Shown here piece by piece: positions 43,080 to 55,600 of a stretch of 64,000 nucleotides of DNA. Source of the stretch: Porites lobata (lineage: Eukaryota > Cnidaria > Anthozoa > Scleractinia > Poritidae); NCBI GenBank assembly GCA_942486035.1, contig CALNXK010000132.1, positions 1,570,720 through 1,634,719 on the forward strand. The letters run 5' to 3'. The notes beneath the pieces were generated by a model, which was not told the origin of the DNA, did no database searches, and saw nothing but the letters and a program-made list of their open reading frames with translations. Both the position numbers and the translations under genes were made by a program. The first letter of the stretch is position 1; each line of letters opens with the position of its first letter.

Positions 43080-45180
43080 TAAAGTCCGAGTCGCCATGGG
43101 CGGATCGCATGATCTTACTGGCACTTTAATAACAACGGCTCTCCGAGAAGGCGATTGTTAAGATTGTTAAAAAGCTGGGAAGAAGATCAGTGAAGCAACT
43201 GGATAGCACTTTTTTTCAATTTCTACCAGGAAAATCTAAACAATCTGGATACTCCTTACGTAAATCCGAACAAAAGTTTTTCTTAAAGGAACACAACCTA
43301 ATTGTATTAGATTTTTCATTATCATTTGTTTGATTTGTTTCATTTATCTTATTATTTTTTTACCCTTGATTTTTTCAGCTACGCACTAGCGCCGCTACTG
43401 TGCGTACCTATAGCTATGCCCTTGAGTTGTTATGAAAAGTGTACCTTGATGAAAATTTGTTCAGATTATCGTGTTAATCATGAGTGATGTTATGTTTTCT
43501 GCACCGGCCCTAAATAGTACATGAAGGTTAAAACGGAGCTATTGAAAAGTGTTATGTTACAGCAAAACAGCTTTTCAGGTTATCTCTGTTGTTTGTAATT
43601 TTGAATTGCGACGCCTTGGACACATGATTTTTTGTTTTTAATATATAGATTTAGCCAGGGCTAAAAGCGAAGCTCCTATTAATTCGAATTTATAATTTAA
43701 ATCAAACAATAAACTTGCAGTTGTATTCCACAAATCAGTTAACTTTAGAGCACATTCATGGGACTTTTGAGGGAAAGGCTAAGTGATTTTAGAGAAAAAT
43801 AATTTGCAAACAGTCCAAGCTAAGAGTGAACTTAATCTTACATCGAGTTGATAGCCTTATATGTACAACCAAAAAATAACATTCATCTTCGATCACATTC
43901 AAGAACCATAGTGGTTCTTGATCACAGAAGATTAGGCCTGGAAAACAAATTCTTGGAAAACAATTCAGGCCGAATTTTTTGCGTTCGACAAGTTTATAGT
44001 TTATTTTACAAAATCTTAGTCAGCAAGTCTGGAGACGTGTAAACGAACCTTTTATACTTTTTATACATCACATCTGAGGTGAAACAGTACCATGAGGCGC
44101 TGTTTTTATCATACAGACCTCGGACAGATCACAATTTTGCAATACAAATTGCACTCATTCAATATTCAGGACGATCGAAGCACGCGTGGACTTTTACCGA
44201 TACCGTTAAAAAAGATTCCAAAATCACCTATACGGCTAGCCGGTTCTCACTTTTGACAAGCGCCAAAGTCGACTGTTTAAGAGTGAGTCCATGGGTGCAC
44301 CAGGCAGGTGTGCTACATGCTATCTCTCCGATTTCAATGAAACTTGGCCAGTTTAAAGGGTCTACCCCAAAACTCAAAATGGTGCACGGTTTGGATCTTT
44401 ATGGTGGGAGATAGCCCACCCAACTGGTTTAATTAGATTTTTTACCAATAAAAGTGCATTAATAACAGGCAAAAGTAGGAAGCTCTCAGGACAACTGTTT
44501 TTAACCTTTAACCATGAGGGTTTGTACATATCTTGATGCATCTTTGACCAATGCAAAGATGTAAGTTTCAGTCAATTTGATTGACAGCTTGTCAATCACC
44601 GACCTTGAATATGGGACCACCTTTTTAGCCATTCAAATATTGGCTGATTTTGAGATCAACTATCTCTCCTTGCCAGAAAGCTATGACAATAATTTGTCTA
44701 TTCCCTGTTTACCAACCCTTTGGCCTGTAATAAATATAAAAAACATTCCTGGGCTCTGCCTTTTTTGGGCGTCAGATGCCACTTGAAAACTGCACCTAAA
44801 ACAAGCTTATTTCCACTTCACCTGTCCTAGAATTCAGCAATTAAGGGCCGCTGAAGTTACTAAACCGATACTTTCCAGCCCGTTATACAAGAAAAGTAAT
44901 TGAGGAGTTTAATGCATGCCTAAAACGTTCGAGATGTAACGAGAAAATTAAAGATTTCACACTGATTAGTAATGCACGTCTCCAAAATATCGAAGGCAAA
45001 ATAGTAATGTTTGTGACCTCGTTTTGATTTTCTCGCAAAATCAGAGATTATTGTTCTTACGAGTTATACTATACAGAAGTCCTTCATTCAAGTGTTTATG
45101 GTCTTAACTGTGACAAGACCAAGCTGTTTTTAATTTCCTGGGCAGAATTTTCAAGGCCACATGGCGTGTGGTTGTTGACA
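43080..45180. other. No gene seen
   Basis: AT-rich. A 111-codon plus-strand ORF (44079-44414) has no recognisable motif and is probably chance. Confidence 0.35.
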
Positions 45181-45672
45181 AGCTTTGAATCACGCCAGTA
45201 TATGCCAGTCATAAAGCAACGTCAACTCGCACATCTAAAAACAACATTCAATGATGAGAAATTCTTCCTTCTAGCGATAAAGAAATCACACCCTTAAAAA
45301 GTTCATTAAGTTTAGGCTACAACCTTAAAAAGTATAGCGTTAGTTTTACTTACCGCCATCGATCTACGCCTAACTATTATGTATGCTGCGTGACCAGCCA
45401 ATATTTGTTTAGAATCCACTTCTTTGCCTCCAAAAGGCTTGCAGAATGTCCTGCTTATCTCTATAACTATATTTATCTCCTCCTATGTTCATTTTTTGTT
45501 CAAATGCAAGTGGTTCGAAGATCTCTGTCACTCTCAATCACGATTATTTACCACCAAGTATTACGTGACAAAAAGAAAGAGCCTGCAATGTTTTCATTTG
45601 CGAATTTCTCGCGCCTTCCCTGGCAATTTACATGAATCTAAACAATTTCGGTTGTCTAAACTGGAAAGAAAA

Positions 45673-45693
45673 TGAAAAAAAAAAAAAAAAAAA
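45673..45693. repeat. Poly-A tract
   Basis: An A run of about 20 directly after the left arm; a possible retroposition tail. Confidence 0.6.
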
Positions 45694-46043
45694 TAGGTAT
45701 TTACATTTTTGTTTTCGTCTCCCTAGGGCCAAAACTGAGAAACACTAGCCTGTATACAGACCCCTTCTCCCCTCACTGAAACACCAGACCTTTTTTCACT
45801 AAATATTCCTTGTTTACTTCCTGTTTAAAAGCCATGACATTTATTGTCGATTATTCGTTAAATAAGCGTTTATTGTCATTACAGTGATAAAAACGATATG
45901 CAGCATGAAAGGAGATATCCTAAATAAAATATACGGTCTACTAAAAAAACTATCTATAGTCAACTAATAAACATACTGTCTACTAAAACTACTCTAAAAA
46001 GCATACTAAAACTATTTTTAAAATGTCCGCATTCCTCGAATTA

Positions 46044-46578
46044 CCTTATTATAGGAAATTAACGCTCCATCAAATTAAGGTATTGGAAATTAGCGCGACT
46101 TAAATTAACGCGAATTTAATGGCAAACGACTTTCGAATAAAGAAAATTAAGGCGAAAGAGGAGGTAGAATTTCATAATAAAGGAAATTAACACGATTAAG
46201 ACACAGTTGGTGGTGACAACTGGAAATCTATCTTGGCCGAAATCAAAGGAGAAGATATTGACATCACTTCTGACAGCGACAACGATGAAGATGAACTTGA
46301 AATATTGTAAAGCTTCGCCTTAGCTTTTGTGAAAGATGAAAAATAAAGGGTAAATGGAAAGAAAGAAAGCTTGTAGTTAATGTTTTTTAGGTGTCAAGAA
46401 TGTCTGGACAGGTTCCAAAATTGGGGTTAAAAGACTGGAAATTAAGAGCACGGAAATTAACGCTGCACTTAATTAACGTCGCGGAAATTAACGCTCAACA
46501 AAATTAATGCAACTTGAATTAACGCGAATTTTAACGATTCGCATTAATTTCATGGAGCGTTAATTTCCTATAATAAGG
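46044..46578 (+). mobile_element. 535-bp pogo/Tigger-like relic with TA duplication
   Basis: The ends are perfect inverted repeats of 27 bp starting CCTTATTATAGGAAATTAAC; TA flanks both sides (46042-46043, 46579-46580). Many AATTAACGC phrases lie inside. A plus-strand coding tail (NWKSILAEIKGED, then DSDNDEDELEIL and TAA near 46310, followed by AATAAA) looks like the end of a transposase gene. Deletion derivative of an autonomous element. Confidence 0.75.
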
Positions 46579-46986
46579 TAATACTAAATTCATCTAAAAA
46601 GTCAGCATTCCTCTAAAAAGGGGTTCTGGACCCTCGCACACATGTGTGGACGGATCTTAAGACATGCGTATTTTAAGCCAAGATATGGCACTGGCATACG
46701 ACTTGCCGTTTATTTCGGGAAAATTTGGCCGCTAGGTTGCTCAGAAAAAGTTTGCATTCTCCCCCATTCCTCCTTCCTGCCAAAAACCAGGGGGATAAAA
46801 GATCCCATTTCCACGTCAATAACTCTTTGTTGGTACTCCCTTTTTTTCTCATTCTCATGCTGCCCGAAGATCAATTCTGTGGATTTGTTCTGGTTACACG
46901 TTGAGTTCACATGCGTAAAACATATATCGAAGAATGCTGTTCCTCCTCGTGACCAGAAACTTCCTGCCTTTATGTCCAGTCTAGCC

Positions 46987-47970
46987 TCAGGACGGACTTG
47001 TGATGGTGGATATTAGGCTGAATACCTCATTGTCGATCGGTAGAAGGTGGGGTTCTACCGCGACCTCCTTGCAGATTTTCTTGAGCAGAGATGTGAGAAG
47101 GTTCTGGATGCCATCATGTCTTTGTGCAACAAAACCCGTCTTGTTACACGACAGGACGTGGCTGACTGTGAATCGATCTCCACACGCGTAATGGCTTGGC
47201 AAGTCCGCTAGTTGCAGATTGTAATGCAAGCGTAGCGAGTCCCTAAATTGTTGCCAATTCAATGTCAGGTCCTGCTCTTCAAGGGCTACGGCGTTGAGCC
47301 ACGAGCTTGCACCATTGTCTCTGGCCTGCATTGTTCATCTTAGCAAGTCTAGCTGCTACATGCGGTGCTATTATTAACTTTGAGGCAGCGTATTGCTGTG
47401 AAACTTCAGCTTTCAGGTCTGGTATACCCAGACCCCCTTGTGTTGGCGGGCGGAAGGGCGAATAGTTTTCGCAACTCATCAGGGAGGGGCTCCGTCTGGC
47501 GAAAAAGAACTGGAAGGAAAATATCATTCCCTGATCATTAATCGCTTCATCAATTGGTTCCACATAGTCTTCAAAAGAGTCAATTGTACGCATAAAATAT
47601 GGAAATCTCGATTTGTAACCCTTTGTGAAGGCGACGTACGCGGCATGGGGTTGACTCTTTACGATCTCAGCCAGCAACTCAATGTTTTCCCTCCAACCTT
47701 GGACTTTTCCACTACATCATTGGTCTTTGTATTCCTGTGATCCAGTGACTGTTCCTACGTGTCGTTGACCTTCCGTTGTTATTCTGACCTCCTCTGCTAG
47801 ATCTTCTGTCTGTACTACCCGGGCTTTATTATTAGCCAAGTTTTGGAGCCATTGATTAGGTAGCCAAATTTCTTTCCCTTTTGACTAAAAAGCTTATATA
47901 CCAATTGTACAACAGTTCCATTAGGCTGCCTCCTGCCGAGTCATCAACCAGCCATACTTGCTTAACTTCA
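46987..47970 (-). pseudogene. Reverse-transcriptase-like C-terminal relic
   Basis: On the minus strand: VWLVDDSAGG near 47950 (xxDD-like), LAEIVKSQPHAAYVAFTKGY, PPTQGGLGIPDL, then after a frameshift near 47310 NGASSWLNAVALEEQ, LPSHYACGDRFTVSHVLSC and FVAQRHDGIQNLLTSLL. I recognise this run as the C-terminal half of a widespread RT-like family of cnidarians and fishes, but I cannot fix its retrotransposon class. Stops and the frameshift make it inactive. Confidence 0.55.
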
Positions 47971-48195
47971 GGTATACGCGCTCTCAGGCTCGGAATCAGG
48001 ATGGATGTGTTGATTGCATACCATGGCATGGCTAGATGGTCACCCTATGTTGTCCCTTCGTGGGATAAGATCTCTACTCGTCCACAGGTGAACAATCTCG
48101 AGGGACTTCTGTGCGTGTTGATGATATACGGCACCCGCACTGTAGCCAATGCAAATTTGCAAGGGGCCGGCTGTCAGCATGATCTCCTCCTTTAA

Positions 48196-48500
48196 GGCCC
48201 TGTCTACAAGGGGGGAGGGTAACCCTGGTGCTAGGGTTACCCTAGCAAGAGGGTTACCCTAGCACTTGCACCTCTCTTCTTTTTTATACGACGTGTTTAC
48301 AAGGCAGGTAGGGTTACCCTAGCAAGCGGGTTACCCTACCTGCCTTGTAAACGCTCTGCTAGGGATAACTCGCCTACCCTGGACAACTTTCCTCCATTGA
48401 CCCGGGTGTAGGGTAACCCTACCTGTGAAATGCGCTTGTAAACCAGAGCTAACTTTAACCCGCTTCCTAGGGTAACCCTCTCTTCTTGTAAACAGGCCCT
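48196..48500. mobile_element. MITE rich in GGGTTACCC palindromes
   Basis: The ends GGCCCTGTCTACAAG and CTTGTAAACAGGCCCT are near-perfect inverted repeats. Inside there are about seven GGGTTACCC/GGGTAACCC palindromes and a longer inner inverted repeat (TTTACAAGGCAGGTAGGGT / complement). Non-coding. Confidence 0.7.
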
Positions 48501-48657
48501 CCGAAGGTGGATATGGTCTTATTCGTCTCAAAACCTCTCCGACTCCTATTGGTCGAATTCCTGTGGAATGAGCCTGCAGGAAGTGTAGCTTTCCAACAGA
48601 GAAGGGTGCTAACTTGATTTCAGCAGATTTCTGGTCAACGCAGCTATTTCTTTTAGG

Positions 48658-48763
<106 letters not shown>

Positions 48764-49264
48764 TTCATCCTCTCTCCCCGTTTAATTGTTTAGAATGTAT
48801 TTAAATTGCCAGGGAAGGCGCGGGAAATTCGCTGGTCAAAACACTGCAGGCTCTTTCTTTTTGCCACGAAATACTTGGTGGTAAATAATCGTGATTGAGA
48901 GGGACAGAGATCTTCGAGCCACTAGCATTTGAACAAAAAATGAACATAGGAGGAGATAAATTAGTTATAGAGATAATTAACACATTCTGAAAGACTTTGA
49001 AAGGCAAAGAAGTGGATTCTAAACAAACATTGTCTGGTCACGCAGCATGCATAATATCGAGGAATAGATAGACGAGTTAGATCGACGGCGGTAAGTAAAA
49101 CTAACGTTATTCTTTTTTAGGTTGTAGCCTAAACTTAATGAACTTTTCAAGTGTGTAATTTCTTTTTTCGCTAGAAGGAAGAATTTCTCATCATTGAATG
49201 TTGTTTTTAGATGTGCGAGTTGACGTTGCTTTATGACTGGCATATACTGGCGTGATTCAAATTT

Positions 49265-50475
49265 TAAGAGGGAGTCTCCCTAAAACCGGTCCACTGCGTT
49301 TCGGGTCGGAAAATCAATTTCCTTTAAACTTTGCCCATGAATATATCTTAGTCCAAAAGTAATTGAAACCGCATTAGTTTTTGAAAATATTTCAAAATAA
49401 AATTTTTCGGGAGGTAAATCACTTCAGCACTCGGAGGCCAAATTTTTGCAGTGACAAAGAGTAAAAATAGCGCATATTGCCGAGTTCACCACTTCAAAGT
49501 TTTGCACTTTCAACGATTTTTTTCACTTCCTAGGATTAAATTGGTCCTTAAATGATGTAAAGGACACAATTTTAGTCCTTCAAAAACAACTCGTGTCTAC
49601 TAAATATTTTTTGATTTACACCCACTTTGCCGTACGCTGGAAATGACTCAAAAATGCATATTTTCATCGTAGCACTGTGCAAAATCCCCACATCTTCTAA
49701 ACAAAATGTCTTTTCAGACCAACAAAGGGAATGTCCAAAAACATAGAAACATAAAAATATGTTGTGATTTTAACGATTTATCAGCACAGCCGATCGACGA
49801 AATATGCCTATTTTCCGTTATGACTGTTTACAATACACGATGGAAGGTCTTAATGCAAAGCCCGAATAACACGATAATTCATCAAATGTATCAAGTATTT
49901 TAAACTTTTTGTGACTTTTGACACAATAGAACATCATGTAGGAAAGGAAAGCCTTTAAGCCGAACGCATTAATACTACAGGTGTACCTGTTTACAGCGCT
50001 TGATCCGATCGAGTCGTCTTCGCTGTGTACGCAAAACTGATATCACATGATGGCGCCTGTCACGCATTCCTATATCTGGAATCGTTACGCCGCGAAAACA
50101 CTTTTTGCTAGTCTGACTAAAATTGAAAGGAAGGAAATTATCTTATCAATAGAATATTCTATTATATTTATTGCTGTTTTCGTTGAAAAGCTACAATATC
50201 AAGAATCATGCATGCATAAGTGCCCAGTTCATTAACAACAGCAACTTTTTAGTTTTCCACGAACAGGCTCCTGTCCATTCAGGTTAGCATTTATAAAACA
50301 ATTGGTTGTCGCTATGAGCTTTCTCTTTGTTTTGTTTTATGCTTGTCGTTTAAGTTTGCATTTTTTATTATTTTAAATATATTTCATATTTCTGGTAGCC
50401 CATGGTATTAAACCGACGAGTACCTGTTTTCAGGTCTTATCAAGCTCCCCGAATCAGGGTGGGCCTGAGGATAGG
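49265..50475. other. No gene seen
   Basis: AT-rich; short ORFs at 49706 and 50047 have no recognisable features. Confidence 0.35.
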
Positions 50476-50477
50476 GG

Positions 50478-50730
50478 TGGAGTGTGCTTGCTGGCAGGAG
50501 GTCCGCTAGACTGTTCACAGTCCTCTATTTTCCCGTAAATCGTCGGTATCAAGGCACATTCTCTAACAGGTGGCCATCTTGGTTTTAAAATGTACCGGGT
50601 TTAGCCTGGGGATGACTATGAAATCTACTCTTGGGGCAGTGGACCTAAGAAGGCCCGCACATCTGGACGATTTTACGGAAAGATAAGGGACAGTGAACAG
50701 TCTAGTGGCCCGCAAGCAAACATCCCCCTT
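50478..50730. mobile_element. MITE with inverted ends (CTAGACTGTTCAC... family)
   Basis: Left CTAGACTGTTCACAGTCC with TTTTCCCGTAAATCGTC is repeated inverted at 50665-50728 (GACGATTTTACGG, GGACAGTGAACAGTCTAG), and GCTTGC-type ends lie outside. About 250 bp, non-coding. Confidence 0.6.
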
Positions 50731-50876
50731 GCTATTATCCTAGAACAAATACTGCTTCTTTGAAATTAGGTTACCCTGCATTTAAAACTGGCGTGCTGGT
50801 TTACCTCGTTTAGCGCTTTCGATTTTGACTCTATTCCTTCCGTTTCTGGTTTGACTAATATCTTGTACGTACACTA

Positions 50877-51154
50877 CAATGAGGGACAAAAGTGTTGACA
50901 CACTTCCGTAAAATGGCCCCTTTTTGCATAGTGGATATACTTATCCCCTTCCCCTGTCTACCCCAACCCCTTCCCCCCAAAATCAATGTTGAATTTTGGA
51001 CCCTCAAGTCTTTTTTTTACTTCAGACAACATTGATTCGGGGGATCGGGGGATTTACGGCCTTTAAAAGGAATGAAATAATAAATGAATTAAATGTTTGT
51101 TAAAAACACCCCTTTTAAACAAGTGTGTCAACTACTTTTGTCCCTGATTGTCTG
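50877..51154. mobile_element. MITE at the start of array unit 1 (Tc1/mariner-like ends)
   Basis: The left end ACAATGAGGGACAAAAG and the right complement CAGACAATCAGGGACAAAAG are inverted, then both continue TTGACACACTT. In units 2-7 the left end has the full TTCAGACAAT; in unit 1 it is cut short. In unit 2 the element spans 52929-53214. Non-coding. Confidence 0.7.
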
Positions 51155-52096
51155 AAATATGTATCTGTGTTTTCCGGCTAGATTTTTGACGCTGCTGAAT
51201 TTTTGTGCGATGACCTTACTCTATGGGCCAAATTGGTTGTTTTTAAACATCAATTTATAAAGTTTCGTCCTGGTTTGTAGTATACGTAGAGTAAAATGTA
51301 CGAAGCGTATGTCATTACTTCAGCTTGTACTCCCGCGCGCGTTCCTGATACCCTGTCGGGTCGAGACGAAATGATTTGTGTTGTGATCAATGCCGTTGCT
51401 GCGGATGTAATGTTTTCACAAGTATTATCAATAGTGGAAAAAGGATGGAAACATTAAGGTACAATGAAAATTGTTCTGGTAAATGGTTTACTTAAGCGAA
51501 TGAAGAACTGCAGAGTAACAGAGGGGACATGCATTATTTTTGACATTGACCTTTTCAATTAGTGAAAGGACGTGAACAATATACAGGTTATGAACCTCAT
51601 AAATGATGGGCCAGCCGTTTGTGCTATGCCCTATATATAGATGTGTTTTTTATTTTTTTGAGACCTTTTCTAACCTAACTGATCCAAACCTTTAGCGTAG
51701 GTAAGCGTGGAACAGGTTAGACCAGAATGTACTTTGTAATGATTTTACATGACCGCCTGCTGATTGTTTATTGATTTTGGACGGACAACTATTTCATTTC
51801 CCTGCTCGCAAATCACAGAATGCCAAAGAAATTGTTTTCAAGATAGACACACCAGTTTGTATCATCGCCAAAACAGCAATTACTTTGGCCCAGAAGTTCA
51901 CTTGATGACAATTAAAGCGGGATAACACGTGATCGATGACGGCCGTGCGCTGGAAAATTTTCCTTTTTTATGCGCTAATTCCTCACAAAAGGCAAAAGAA
52001 GATTCCGCTATGTAGAAAGTGCTTCGCAATACGTATTCTTGGCGAGAAAAATTCCAGCCATGTGATGCAAGTAAGGAGTTTCAACGGTTAACCACG

Positions 52097-52172
52097 AGAA
52101 TACATATCGACATTAAGAGGTCATAACAGACTAAGTTACTTTCCGTTTGCCGAAACGTGGTTAACCGTTGTA
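52097..52172. repeat. Inverted repeat CAACGGTTAACCACG within the array unit
   Basis: A perfect 15-bp inverted pair separated by about 55 bp, conserved in all full units (for example 54138 and 56197). Confidence 0.7.
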
Positions 52173-52581
52173 ACACGAAGGAAGCAGTGTTTTCCTCAGT
52201 TTGAGCTGTCGTTTCCTTTGAGATTCAAATACAAGTTCACGTTTCAAAGCTCTCTTTTCATTTTCTCTGCCGACAATAGACAAAAACACAGGGTTTCGCT
52301 TGAGAAATGCAGTCGAAATACAGACATATGCGCTTATGTCACGCTATTTGCGTTGCGTTATCATGTCACACAGTGTGTCACGAGGTGGGATTGAAAGTAA
52401 TTGTTTTCGTGTACACTTGCAATGTTTGCTACGCTGTCCTTAGTTTTTATTGAATTGGCCATGAATTTACCTTCACTTTTCCGTAGTTTCGATATTCACC
52501 GCAGTGACGGCCGCTCCTCACTAACGCTCCACATTTCCGTGGCCGGCCAGTGACTATCCCCACTACGTGTCAATCCTTACC

Positions 52582-52619
52582 CTATCCGTGATTGTTTGGG
52601 CCTTAACAATCGGATAAAG
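52582..52619. repeat. Stem-loop TATCCGTGATTGTT/AACAATCGGATA within the array unit
   Basis: An inverted repeat with a short loop (TGGGCCTT), present in every full unit. Confidence 0.6.
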
Positions 52620-55600
52620 TGAAGAACGAGAAATATTCACTTTATTAAAAATGTTTTCAGTACGCACCCCTTAAAATTCATCAAAAGTTGTACATAGGCG
52701 CGAGTTTCAGCGTCAGTTTTAGGTTGTAAACCATATCGACGTTAATTCTGGATATCGCAGCCCTTTTATTACGTCATCGCGTAATTCGAATTGGCCCTAT
52801 AATTCGGTCGTGAATAAGTCTATGTCACCCCCACCACCAATAACATAATTATGTCATTGATTCCTTTAATCTCAGTTAAAATCAGTGTCATACACGGCTC
52901 AACTTGTGTGCAGTAGCACAATTTTGCATTCAGACAATGAGGGACAAAAGTGTTGACACACTTCCGTAAAATGGCCCCTTTTTGCATAGTGGATATACTT
53001 ATCCCCTTCCCCTGTCTACCCCAACCCCTTCCCCCCAAAATCAATGTTGAATTTTGGACCCTCAAGTCTTTTTTTTACTTCAGACAACATTGATTCGGGG
53101 GATCGGGGGATTTACGGCCTTTAAAAGGAATGAAATAATAAATGAATTAAATGTTTGTTAAAAACACCCCTTTTAAACAAGTGTGTCAACTACTTTTGTC
53201 CCTGATTGTCTGAAATATGTATCTGTGTTTTCCGGCTAGATTTTTGACGCTGCTGAATTTTTGTGCGATGACCTTACTCTATGGGCCAAATTGGTTGTTT
53301 TTAAACATCAATTTATAAAGTTTCGTCCTGGTTTGTAGTATACGTAGAGTAAAATGTACGAAGCGTATGTCATTACTTCAGCTTGTACTCCCGCGCGCGT
53401 TCCTGATACCCTGTCGGGTCGAGACGAAATGATTTGTGTTGTGATCAATGCCGTTGCTGCGGATGTAATGTTTTCACAAGTATTATCAATAGTGGAAAAA
53501 GGATGGAAACATTAAGGTACAATGAAAATTGTTCTGGTAAATGGTTTACTTAAGCGAATGAAGAACTGCAGAGTAACAGAGGGGACATGCATTATTTTTG
53601 ACATTGACCTTTTCAATTAGTGAAAGGACGTGAACAATATACAGGTTATGAACCTCATAAATGATGGGCCAGCCGTTTGTGCTATGCCCTATATATAGAT
53701 GTGTTTTTTATTTTTTTGAGACCTTTTCTAACCTAACTGATCCAAACCTTTAGCGTAGGTAAGCGTGGAACAGGTTAGACCAGAATGTACTTTGTAATGA
53801 TTTTACATGACCGCCTGCTGATTGTTTATTGATTTTGGACGGACAACTATTTCATTTCCCTGCTCGCAAATCACAGAATGCCAAAGAAATTGTTTTCAAG
53901 ATAGACACACCAGTTTGTATCATCGCCAAAACAGCAATTACTTTGGCCCAGAAGTTCACTTGATGACAATTAAAGCGGGATAACACGTGATCGATGACGG
54001 CCGTGCGCTGGAAAATTTTCCTTTTTTATGCGCTAATTCCTCACAAAAGGCAAAAGAAGATTCCGCTATGTAGAAAGTGCTTCGCAATACGTATTCTTGG
54101 CGAAAAAAATTCCAGCCATGTGATGCAAGTAAGGAGTTTCAACGGTTAACCACGAGAATACATATCGACATTAAGAGGTCATAACAGACTAAGTTACTTT
54201 CCGTTTGCCGAAACGTGGTTAACCGTTGTAACACGAAGGAAGCAGTGTTTTCCTCAGTTTGAGCTGTCGTTTCCTTTGAGATTCAAATACAAGTTCACGT
54301 TTCAAAGCTCTCTTTTCATTTTCTCTGCCGACAATAGACAAAAACACAGGGTTTCGCTTGAGAAATGCAGTCGAAATACAGACATATGCGCTTATGTCAC
54401 GCTATTTGCGTTGCGTTATCATGTCACACAGTGTGTCACGAGGTGGGATTGAAAGTAATTGTTTTCGTGTACACTTGCAATGTTTGCTACGCTGTCCTTA
54501 GTTTTTTATTGAATTGGCCATGAATTTACCTTCACTTTTCCGTAGTTTCGATATTCACCGCAGTGACGGCCGCTCCTCACTAACGCTCCACATTTCCGTG
54601 GCCGGCCAGTGACTATCCCCACTACGTGTCAATCCTTACCCTATCCGTGATTGTTTGGGCCTTAACAATCGGATAAAGTGAAGAACGAGAAATATTCACT
54701 TTATTAAAAATGTTTTCAGTACGCACCCCTTAAAATTCATCAAAAGTTGTACATAGGCGCGAGTTTCAGCGTCAGTTTTTAGGTTGTAAACCATATCGAC
54801 GTTAATTCTGGATATCGCAGCCCTTTTATTACGTCATCGCGTAATTCGAATTGGCCCTATAATTCGGTCGTGAATAAGTCTATGTCACCCCCACCACCAA
54901 TAACATAATTATGTCATTGATTCCTTTAATCTCAGTTAAAATCAGTGTCATACACGGCTCAACTTGTGTGCAGTAGCACAATTTTGCATTCAGACAATGA
55001 GGGACAAAAGTGTTGACACACTTCCGTAAAATGGCCCCTTTTTGCATAGTGGATATACTTATCCCCTTCCCCTGTCTACCCCAACCCCTTCCCCCCAAAA
55101 TCAATGTTGAATTTTGGACCCTCAAGTCTTTTTTTTACTTCAGACAACATTGATTCGGGGGATCGGGGGATTTACGGCCTTTAAAAGGAATGAAATAATA
55201 AATGAATTAAATGTTTGTTAAAAACACCCCTTTTAAACAAGTGTGTCAACTACTTTTGTCCCTGATTGTCTGAAATATGTATCTGTGTTTTCCGGCTAGA
55301 TTTTTGACGCTGCTGAATTTTTGTGCGATGACCTTACTCTATGGGCCAAATTGGTTGTTTTTAAACATCAATTTATAAAGTTTCGTCCTGGTTTGTAGTA
55401 TACGTAGAGTAAAATGTACGAAGCGTATGTCATTACTTCAGCTTGTACTCCCGCGCGCGTTCCTGATACCCTGTCGGGTCGAGACGAAATGATTTGTGTT
55501 GTGATCAATGCCGTTGCTGCGGATGTAATGTTTTCACAAGTATTATCAATAGTGGAAAAAGGATGGAAACATTAAGGTACAATGAAAATTGTTCTGGTAA

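Noticed and set aside
44079..44414. 111-codon plus-strand ORF
   Set aside because: No recognisable composition, domain or context.
52820..53065. 81-codon minus-strand ORF repeated at 54880 and 56937 in the array
   Set aside because: It lies over the MITE and flanking satellite, is broken in units 5-7, and has no domain-like features. Its repetition reflects the array, not selection.
53396..53430. CTGATACCC...GGGTCGAGACGAAATG in the array as a hammerhead ribozyme
   Set aside because: The core CUGANGA is not present (CTGATAC) and the GAAA is not directly after a stem II.
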